Source of the DNA: Rugalucina vietnamica
Taxonomy: Eukaryota > Mollusca > Bivalvia > Lucinida > Lucinidae
Direction of reading: 5' to 3'
DNA: 64,000 nucleotides
Assembly: GCA_964017185.1 (NCBI GenBank)
Contig: OZ024876.1
Span: 28,550,278-28,614,277, forward strand
The notes below the pieces were generated by a model, which had not been told where the DNA came from, made no database searches, and saw nothing but the letters and a program-made list of their open reading frames with translations. This document shows, piece after piece, positions 56,212-64,000 of this stretch; the stretch's first letter is position 1, and every line of letters starts with the position of its first letter. Both the position numbers and the translations under genes were made by a program.

Positions 56212-56275
56212 AGATCAGGAAAAGGCGCAATCAGAAAAAGATTCCCACTCCAAAAACCGAGGTGGGAAAAAACAT
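56196..56275. repeat. Inserted copy of the 53746-53822 block within the RT frame
   Basis: The two flanking parts of the reverse transcriptase are in the same frame, but this block brings an in-frame TGA (56215-56217). It abuts an A-run at 56187-56196 on the plus strand. No GT-AG borders make it a convincing intron, so a template switch or insertion of terminal sequence is more likely. Confidence 0.6.
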
Positions 56276-56719
56276 TTTGAAGTTTCATACACTGTCTCAC
56301 AGTATCTTATAACATGAGATTTGATAGCAGTAAGACAAGAAGTTAATAATTTAGAATGTTCAGTAGTAGTACAAGAGCAAGAATTTGCAAAAAAATCTAG
56401 CTTTGTATGGTCTTTTGTGAAGCTTAGGTAACCAATACATCGTAGGAAGTTTGTCTTGGCCTTCATTGACACAAACAGAAAACTTAACAGGTAAATCATT
56501 TAAGTGGGCATTAACTACAGACATTTCATCAGTATCTGTCTCCAGATAAGCCCTGGTACCATCAAGCTCCTGTTTTAAGGTATTAACGTAGTGAAGCCTA
56601 TAAACAACAACAACATTGTTTGCGGCTTTGTCTGCCGGAACCAAGACATACTGTCTGTGAAATTCTTGGATACCCTGCTTCAAATGCCTAAATGACGATT
56701 TAGGTTTAGGAGGTAAAGC
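56276..56719 (-). pseudogene. Penelope-like reverse transcriptase, N-terminal middle part
   Basis: Encodes FHRQYVLVPADKAANNVVVV, then LPTMYWLPKLHKRPYKARF, conserved N-terminal segments of this RT group. A change in a T-run near 56393-56399 shifts the frame, after which NSCSCTTTEHSKLLTSCL continues in the next frame. It ends at the foldback cluster. Confidence 0.75.
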
Positions 56720-56722
56720 CTA

Positions 56723-58105
56723 GGTTACATTTGCCCAACGATTAACTTGCGATGATCGTACGATGCCATTTTTTGCATTTTCGTGCGGTCTCCGCAGGGT
56801 GACCCTACGATGCCCCTACGATTCTACGGCTTCCTACGGCTTCCTACGACTTCCTACGGCTTCCTACGATCTCCGTAGCCTCTACGATTTTGTAGTAGTC
56901 TGCACTTTTACAAATTTTAAAAATCGTACGACCGTAGCCCGTAGACACCTCGTAGGTAGCATCATCGTACGGGCGCCTTACGGAAACCCTGCGATGATCG
57001 TGCGGTCACCGCACGGTTTTATGGTAATTTGGGGACTAAAATGATAAGATAATCGTAGACCTTTAGGATGATCGTGCGGCATCCGTACGGTTATATCATA
57101 AGTTTATTAAAATCGTACGGACACCTAACATCGTGCGGCTATCGTAGGGAGACCGCAAGAAATCGTAAGGACTCCCCACGGCCATCGCACGGGCTCTGTA
57201 CGATTTCAACTTAAAGTGTGCGGAGTCCATTTGATTTCCCTACGATCTCCAAACAGTTCCGACTCAGGACATCGAAGAAAGCTAGAACAAGAAATCGAAC
57301 GATGCCCGTATGAATTGTAAACACCTGTGTCGTAGCCCATGATCACATACGATTTTTAAAAAATCGTAGGGAAATCGCGGACCGAAAAATCGTACAATGA
57401 TCGGGGCAAATGTAACCAACTAGGCATGACCCCTTGCGGCCTCCCTACGATCACTGTACGATTTTTGTTCCCAAATTATCATAAACAAAAATCGTGCGGT
57501 GACCGCTCGATTATCGCAGGGTATCCGTACGGTGCCCGTATGATGCCCTACGACGTGTCTACGGTCTACGGTCTTACGATTTTAAAATTTGTAATAGTGC
57601 AGACTATTACAAGATCGCAGAGGCTACGGAGATCGTAGGAAGTCGTAGAATCGTAGGGACATCGGAAGGTCACCCTGCGGAGGCCGCACGAAAATGCAAA
57701 AAATGGCATCGTACGATCATCGCAAGCTAATCGTAGGCCAAATGTAACCAATTCATCAGTCAGAAGTCCAAGGGACTCCGTACGATATCCACTAACAGTC
57801 TGCGGAGACCCTACGACTACCGTGCGGCCTCCTTGCGTTTTGTATCAAAACGTTTAGGGACTCCGTACGGACAACGCACGGGATCCGTGCGATATCTACG
57901 TACTATCTGTGGAGACATACGACTGCCGTACGATCGCCTTGCGTTTTTGTATGAGAACGTCGACAAATGGCAGATCAAAAAATCGCACGATGCCCGTATG
58001 AATTGTTAACACATACGTCGTAGCCCACGATCTCCTACGATGTCTAAAAATCGTAGAGAAAATCGCAGACCGAAAAATCGTACGATGATCGGGGCAAATG
58101 TAACC
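56723..58105. mobile_element. CGTACG-rich foldback cluster inserted in the retroelement
   Basis: Terminal repeats GGTTACATTTGCCC (56723-56736) and GGGGCAAATGTAACC (58091-58105) are inverted. Inside, 56723-57417 looks like one unit of 695 bp with the same ends; 57430-57749 is an inverted copy of its first part; 57981-58105 is a direct copy of its last part (57293-57417). The whole is built from motifs such as ATCGTACGAT, CCGTACG, TCGTAGG and TGCGGT, giving a CpG density far above the surroundings. The flanks join to AAGCCTAGGCTT, a palindromic target. No coding frame is conserved. Confidence 0.72.
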
Positions 58106-58112
58106 TAGGCTT

Positions 58113-58260
58113 ATTTTGTGAATAAAACTTTATACGTTTATCCACGATAGTGAAGATACTTCTTTTCCATTCTTTAAGAGCATTATCCCAACACCCTCTC
58201 GTTTACACCATCGATTACCGAAATCATTCAATGTAGTCTTTTTGAGTAAAATGAGAGATG
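58113..58260 (-). pseudogene. Penelope-like reverse transcriptase, extreme N-terminal part
   Basis: Minus-strand translation gives NRWCKREGVG in one frame, then, after a one-base loss near 58189, ALKEWKRSIFTIVDKRI in another. Both are N-terminal segments I associate with this RT group. It precedes the middle part at 56715 once the foldback cluster is removed. Confidence 0.65.
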
Positions 58261-58508
58261 TTTGCACTTTGTACACCGGGGCGTAACAGTGTACCAGCAG
58301 CTTGTATCAGCTGTATATATTTGTAGGGTTCTTTGATTGGGAATGAACAATAGGTTGCTCTGCCATAATTCTACCATTTGTCTGCAAGATTCTTCAAGGT
58401 GAATATGTAGGATGCATAATTTTATCAAGTTGATATAGATGGTTCTCTATTTGTGTAAGATATGTAACGTATGTAACAAAAACATGCGAATTTACATTTA
58501 TAAGTATA
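58254..58508. repeat. Direct repeat at the retroelement 5' side, copy 1
   Basis: About 75-85 percent similar by eye to 58587-58826; shared blocks include CAGCTGTATATATTTGTAGG, TTCTTTGATTGGGAATGAAC and ACCATTTGTCTGCAAGATTC. Penelope-like elements often carry tandem partial copies at the 5' end, which this may be. Confidence 0.65.
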
Positions 58509-58519
58509 ATAAAGTTCCT

Positions 58520-58574
58520 GGCTGAAAAAGGTCCTGCCCCCACCCCATATAGGTAATTTTACATAATACATAGT
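58520..58574. repeat. Repeat block matching 53687-53737
   Basis: GGCTGAAAAAGGTCCTGCCC to CATAGTCTATCTTAAG, lying between the two direct repeat copies. Confidence 0.6.
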
Positions 58575-58586
58575 CTATCTTAAGAT

Positions 58587-58826
58587 AAAAGATGTTTGCG
58601 TAACGGTGTAACAGCCATTAAAAAACAACTTTTATCAGCTGTATATATTTGTAGGATTCTTTGATTGGGAATGAACAAATGAAAACTGGTTTGCTCTACC
58701 ACAATTCTACCATTTGTCTGCAAGATTCTTCAAGGAGAAGCTGCAGGATGATATTGATATAGTTGATATTGTTGGTTCTCTATTTTTGTAACGTATGTAA
58801 AAACAAATATGCGAATTTACATTTAT
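58587..58826. repeat. Direct repeat at the retroelement 5' side, copy 2
   Basis: Second copy of the block at 58254-58508, with an extra GAAAACTGG before GTTTGCTCTACC. Both end in GCGAATTTACATTTATAA. Confidence 0.65.
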
Positions 58827-59515
58827 AAACAAATAAGGTTTTTCAGTAATAGTTTCTGTGGAGTACAAAGCTGCAAACACCAAATGTTCTAGGTAAGAAT
58901 GACATGTTTGCGTTATTTTCGTTTGCTGGATGTGCCTCAGTTGTAACGGTGTAACGCCAAGTTGTTTATGGTTCTCATGTAATGTTACAACTGTACCCAT
59001 TGAATACCACGTGGTTAATTTGACCTACAATATATTATATCCGTTATGACTTATTCCAGACCACTGAACTTGGTCTCATTTTAAAACTTCACCACTATAG
59101 CCGTTTCATCTTCAGGTAAATTATGCAAGTTATCTTATTTGCATATTCATGAATTTTAATTTAAACATTAAAATGGCCGGAATTCATTAAAAAACACCAT
59201 AAAAACTACTGTCAGGTCCAAGCTATCATCGTTGCGCATAGTTTTGCACCAACGATACCATTTAACAATTCTACAGTAAGACATATAGGTTAATGTGTTG
59301 TGTCCATGGATGACATGACTAAAGATTAATTTTGGATTACTACATTTCACAGGTTTATTTATTGTTCAAAATGGAGTTATCTTCTCTGTTTGTGTCTCCA
59401 AATAGTTCAGCAATAGAAACAGAAATGAATGAGATTTCTAGCCTTTACAAACATACAGAATGAAGACATCATTGCAAACGGCGAGCTTCAGCTGCAATTA
59501 CGACATTTTGTATAT
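58827..59515. other. Intergenic, nothing recognised
   Basis: A GTAACGGTGTAAC echo of the preceding repeat occurs at 58942-58954. No gene. Confidence 0.3.
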
Positions 59516-59610
59516 CATCATCGTTAACATGTAATGTTTACCCCCTTATACCACACTTATATATAGTAAAACTGGGGTTTACAGGGTAACCCTTTTACCT
59601 TATTATTTTT

Positions 59611-59652
<42 letters not shown>

Positions 59653-59805
59653 AAACAAACGTGGGTAAGCGTTGTAACCGGCGCGGCGAGGCGGTTCTAA
59701 CGGGTACCCTCAATAAATGTTTTGAGCAAATATCACAATGTTTCCCATAAAATTTCAAATTTTGCTTTTGAAAAAATGTATATTGCAGGGGCAAGTTTCG
59801 TAATG
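59516..59805. mobile_element. MITE family B with a long A-run
   Basis: Hairpin partly degraded (GGCGCGGCGAGGCGG). An A-run of about 40 bases (59612-59651) occupies the region next to the left arm, as in the copy at 48521. Confidence 0.78.
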
Positions 59806-60678
59806 CGGTTATAAGCTTGTGAAGTTGAACTAATCTAATGTTGTTGGTCTTTAATCGGTCATGACCGTTACAAGTCCTCAAAATTGTGCTAAAGCCATTC
59901 GCGGTTTATAGGGTTTATCTCCAGTATGCAGTCGTTTTTCAAGAGCTGTCAAGCCATTGGAATCCTTGTTTACCAAAATGATGATAGTGACGTTCGAATT
60001 GTCTAAACTGGGCTGTAAATAAAGTTGTGTCATTACTGATGATCTTTTTGAAAATTTGATGAACGGTACCCTTGCGTTTCTTATTTTGTCGGCTGTATTT
60101 CCAGTAGCCGCAAATTCCCGGCGTACCCAAACAGCCAATGCTCGACCAACTTCAATACATATACGGGCTACAAAATCATTATAATCATTTTCAGCGTTCA
60201 CTCAACTCTATGAACCAAAAGGACTTGGCAAGGGTAAAAATAATACACGAGTTCGACCAAAGTCCATTAACAAACTTAATTTAATTTTAGAACAAAACGC
60301 CTCCGCACTTAGTAAAAAATTCAAACATAAAGACAGGCTGATGCATTGTCACCATTTTATTTGCAAAATTGTTGGAGGTTCACGCCTTCGAAATTAGACG
60401 CGAGCATCTTAAAGTGCTTTAATGCCTTTTTAATTAGCTACATGTGCAATGTAAGTGCGCTCATTGTAAAGAAATATGTTTTTTCTACATTTGACACATT
60501 TTTCAATTGTTTTAACAAGCATTCATATGTTTTTAATCTCTCTGAAACAGCGAATGGGTTTGTCAACAATTCTGCAAATCTGAACTTTTCATAAAACTAA
60601 TTAGAGGCGCATGGCAACTTCATTGGAAGGTATGTATGATTCTTCAGAAACATTACTATCTTGTTATGAAAATCTCTA
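59806..60678. other. Intergenic; one unassigned open frame on the minus strand
   Basis: The frame 59878-60201 (107 codons, -) has sequence that is not repetitive for most of its length. Near its end it reads LEKRLHTGDKPYKP, similar to the C2H2 zinc-finger linker HTGEKPYKC but lacking the cysteines and histidine spacing. It shares a 30-bp block with 10375-10405. Called unknown; it may be a zinc-finger gene remnant or chance. Confidence 0.3.
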
Positions 60679-60956
60679 CATTACGAAAACTTGCCCATGC
60701 AATAAACAGAGATTTTTGAGCTTTAAAAATTGAAACTTTTCATCTGAAAATTTTTAATATTTTTCTTATTTTTGCTCAAAACATAGATTGTGGGTACACG
60801 TTAGAACCGCCTCGCCGAGGCGGTTCTAACGAGTACCTACAATCTATGTTTTGGAGCAAAAATATGAAAAATAGGTATACCCATGCTTACCCCAGTTTTG
60901 CTATATAAAAGTGGGGTTCAAGGGGGTATACATTGCACGGACGTGTTTTCCTGATG
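60679..60956. mobile_element. MITE family B, closest to consensus
   Basis: Complete, with both ends (CATTACGAAAACTTGCCCAT and GGACGTGTTTTCCTGATG) and a perfect stem including both outer arms ACATAGATTGTGGGTACACG and its near-complement. Confidence 0.9.
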
Positions 60957-61654
60957 AGCACGAAAAAAGGACTACGTAAATCCTGTGAATATCATTTAAA
61001 TTCATTAAAAGATTGCTAGATTTTAATGCAGATAAAGCTCTACTCCTGATTATTCCAGAATGGTAACCGATAAACCAACATTGTCATGTGGTTCATCAAA
61101 ATTATTACAGCGCCGAATCAAGATCGCACACAGCCTGAGTTTAACAATCATAAACGAATACAAACGAGACAGAAAAAGCCGAAAAAAGGAACGAAATATT
61201 TCAAACATGGCGCTTACTGAAGACCCGAATCAACCTAAAATCTGATCAGTGTCTTCGTCGAAGACATGTTTTACGTATTTACTGTGAAGACATCGAACAC
61301 ATAGTACCAAGAACAACACGATGAAGGCACAAAGCCCACAATGTCGTCGTTGCCATCCTGTGGCCTCAATTACCATGTTTGATGGCGGTTTTAGCATAAA
61401 TGCTGGTTAGCTGATTCCATTTGCGTAAATATCTGTTTAGATTCGTCCAGATTCAGTTAGAAGTGTATAATCTTTGACAAGATACAACTGATTTAATTAT
61501 CACCCTCAAATGGAAACTCGCAACGGATTATTATTTCTATGAATTAATAATTTTGTAAATATTTGTGTGGTTTGCTTATCTGTGTAATTTCCACGAATAT
61601 CCACGGACCCTCTAATTTAGCCGTGGCTTGGGAAAGTCTGCTTCGTGTAATGTG
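60957..61654. other. Intergenic, nothing recognised
   Basis: A 61-codon lysine/arginine-rich frame (61060-61245, +) has no domain. AAACATGGCGCTTACTGAAG at 61203 has a good start context but is closed after 12 codons. Confidence 0.3.
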
Positions 61655-61904
61655 TATCAAGAAATCATGTCCATGAAAAGTATACCGCCTTGTAGCCTAA
61701 TTTGGGGTTTACAGGAGCATGCCTATTTTCCTTAATTTTGATCCAAAACATAGAGTGCTGGGTACTTGTTAGAACCGCCGGTGCTGTTTCTAACATGTAC
61801 CCACAATCTTTGTTTTGAAGAGCTATTATCTTAACAATATCACGACATTTTCCAACGAAATTTTCAATTTTTACAGCCGAATTGTATGGACATGATTCAT
61901 TATG
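61655..61904. mobile_element. MITE family B, diverged
   Basis: ATCATGTCCATGAAAAGTAT at one end, ATGGACATGATTCATTATG at the other. The GC-rich stem is reduced to GAACCGCCGGTGCTGTTTC. Confidence 0.68.
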
Positions 61905-63500
61905 GTAAAATCTAGAGTAAGAGTGTATATAGCTGGTCACAAGGGAGTAAACAGCAAAGCTAACAAATCAAAAATAAAATAGAAATCTCTGGTGCAGTTG
62001 AAGTAGATCTACATCCCATTACGTCCAGGGGCCAGTTGTTCAAAACTGTGCTAGCTTCAAAACGTCATCGTTAAGGCATGATCTGGTTAAGTACATGCCA
62101 ACTATATAGGCAAATACATTGTTATTTTTTTCTTGAAATTGACCGTGAAACCATGATGTAAACATACCAAATTGCAATTGGCCCAATTGCCTGGCTTTCA
62201 TCGCCAGTTTGGACTCTGGTAGGATACTATAGCCGAAATTGTACAATGTGACCGATCTTCTCCATTTGATGCTTCCAAAGGATCTTACATTTTATTAGAC
62301 ATAGTTCTGAATAATCGTGGTATGGGAGTACATATAAGTCTTCACGTCGACACTGATTATTGTCGACGACATCTATAACGAAGTAATGATCATGGATCGC
62401 ACTTCAGGCAACATTATTCCATAGCGAAAAGGCTGAAACAGTGATCGAAGTACAAACGACACATGCTTTGATCATAGTGATATATTCGAATCTGTCATAA
62501 ATATCAGTGCAATTGGTGTGACTTTATGAAATTAAACCCAGGCTCCATAACTGTCATTATCAGTTCAAACAAATACGAATCGGTGGTTATCGGTTTCCAC
62601 CATCTTGGATTCGGAGAAAATAATAGCCAAAGCTAGTCGTGCGGAATGAGCCGCTATTACGACTCTTGAAAAGAGACAGATTTTATATCTTGATTTCATC
62701 CCAATGTGGTTGAAAATAAAACACAGCCAGGATTAATATTCTATATCATTTTTGAAAAGCACAGACTGGCATTATTCTTTTCACCGGGGAATTCCAGTAA
62801 AACAGCACAAACCGGAAATATACTGACTTAATGTATTCTCACGCTAAATGTGTTCTCACGGCAAGTAGTATTTTGTGAATAAACGCACCACTATGACCAC
62901 AATTTGCTGCATTTCCAGATGAATACATCACTGTAATATCAACCTTTCATTGACCAAAAGTTTATCAAACATATCTTATTTTCAGGTGAATGATAGTTAA
63001 ATAAACAAATTGATATGAAAATCAATTAAATTTCCTTAGACCTGTAATACCCCTAATTTCTCATCCAAAACGAAAGAAGTGCATCTCATTTTGATACATT
63101 TGGACTGTCAACTAATTGCTTTAAATAGTTTGGCATGTTTTGATGACATGACTTGAACACATTTTTTTTTCCTCCACAAGAAAACACAAATAACGTGGAA
63201 ATACATTACTCTGAATCCAAGACGGCCGATTTATGCAGGGTTTGTTTACCAAGTTAGTGAAAAGTCAGAAATCAATGGATCTTCTTGATTCTTTGTCAGA
63301 ATGAAGTAGGATATTCAAGGATTAGAAACAGTACAAAAGTTTCCTGCTTTTCAGTTTATATTTTAGCAACTTTCAGTTTTACTGTTAAGTAGTGTGAGAA
63401 TACATTCATCCGGGCTATAATCACCCTGGTCCGTCATTACGTACAGGAAATTAAAGCAACGTATAGGTTACTAAAGCGCAACGTATAGTTTCTTAAAAAC
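61905..63500. other. Intergenic; one family C fragment
   Basis: Bases 62028-62115 are a decayed end of family C (GGGGCCAGTTGTTCAAAACT). Just before the exon at 63501 the sequence GCAACGTATAG occurs twice (63454-63464 and 63478-63488). No gene is recognised in between. Confidence 0.35.
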
Positions 63501-63531
63501 ATGGCGGCTTTTGGTGGACACGAATCGGAGA
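63501..63531 (+). CDS. Possible first coding exon (tentative)
   Basis: AAAACATGGCGGC is a strong start context. The frame reads MAAFGGHESE and reaches a donor-like AGA followed by GTAAGATT after 31 bp, leaving phase 1. Without splicing the frame closes 20 codons after the ATG. Many metazoan first exons start MAA-. The rest of the gene would lie beyond the window. Confidence 0.35.
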
Positions 63532-64000
63532 GTAAGATTTGTTTATTGATTCTGATGTTCCTTTTTTGTTTATCTTAATCAAACACACCTTACGGACCAG
63601 CAAAACTATTGTGTTATTTGCCTCGATCGGTACATTCTGCAGGAAATCACCTATTTAAGTATAATGTTCGACACCCTTAGACAGCTGATTGCCAAATCGT
63701 GTGTTTTGAACTTCTCCGAGAAGAAAACCTTATATTGTGGTCAAAGTTCGATGGTAAATGGGTTGATTTTTGATGTCGAACATAGATACTGACCTAATAA
63801 GACGATCTGGCCAAAAATAATTTTCAAATGTCCTTTGATAGCGAAATTATTAATGATTTTTCATTACAACGCATTCGACACCTAAAACGGTACAACGAAA
63901 AAACAACTAAAACGTTCTAATTTGGGTAAAATAAACCTTATTACGATACTGTATGTAACATTCTTTGTTACTATAGCGTTTTATTTCATCCAAAGTTTTC
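63532..64000. other. Window end, nothing recognised
   Basis: Non-repetitive sequence; probably intron if the exon at 63501 is real. Confidence 0.25.

Overview
The window looks like nuclear DNA of a bivalve mollusc, though the species cannot be fixed from sequence alone. The genes have introns and animal homologues, the DNA is AT-rich, and it is saturated with short inverted-repeat transposons, tRNA-derived SINEs, Helitron-like elements with central tandem repeats (the 'pearl' type architecture known from bivalves), and minisatellites. No bacterial gene organisation, CRISPR array or operon is present.

Genes. (1) The + strand carries the last five coding exons of SCAPER (S-phase cyclin A-associated protein in the ER): 9293-9530, 10145-10294, 15628-15819, 27281-27341 and 30266-30372, with AG/GT borders and compatible phases, ending in TGA. 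Upstream exons were not found, so bases 1-9292 are probably SCAPER intron. (2) 51352-52344 (+) is a long exon for a secreted protein with an Ly6/uPAR-type cysteine domain followed by a fibrinogen C-terminal domain. Its start codon lies in an unidentified upstream exon. (3) 54158-58260 (-) is a broken Penelope-like retroelement whose reverse transcriptase core is still open. It is split by a 1.4 kb cluster of CpG-rich foldback DNA and has a 631-bp tandem duplication at its 3' end. (4) A possible first exon begins at 63501 (+).

Repeats by region. 2994-6997 is a roughly 4 kb unit with inverted ends around a satellite of about 187 bp. From 7.2 to 53.7 kb about 30 copies of one MITE family (called A here; ends like TGAGCCGCCTCATGAGAAAA) and about 15 copies of a second hairpin MITE (B; GAACCGCCTCGCCGAGGCGG core) fill introns and intergenic DNA, several of them within 30 bp of SCAPER splice sites. 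Five Helitron-like elements with central tandem repeats lie at 10.8, 18.2, 27.9, 35.3 and 38.8 kb. The fourth interrupts a 46-bp minisatellite (34.99-38.76 kb) and the fifth abuts it and carries two further insertions. A 25-bp minisatellite is at 45.1-45.7 kb, and a piggyBac-like MITE at 31.2 kb carries an ATGGCGGC start context.

The most notable items are the Ly6/uPAR-fibrinogen fusion protein, the RFX X-box cluster just before a SCAPER exon, the Helitron-type ends of the tandem-repeat elements (with a pre-insertion site readable from the minisatellite), and the CGTACG-rich foldback cluster inside the retroelement.
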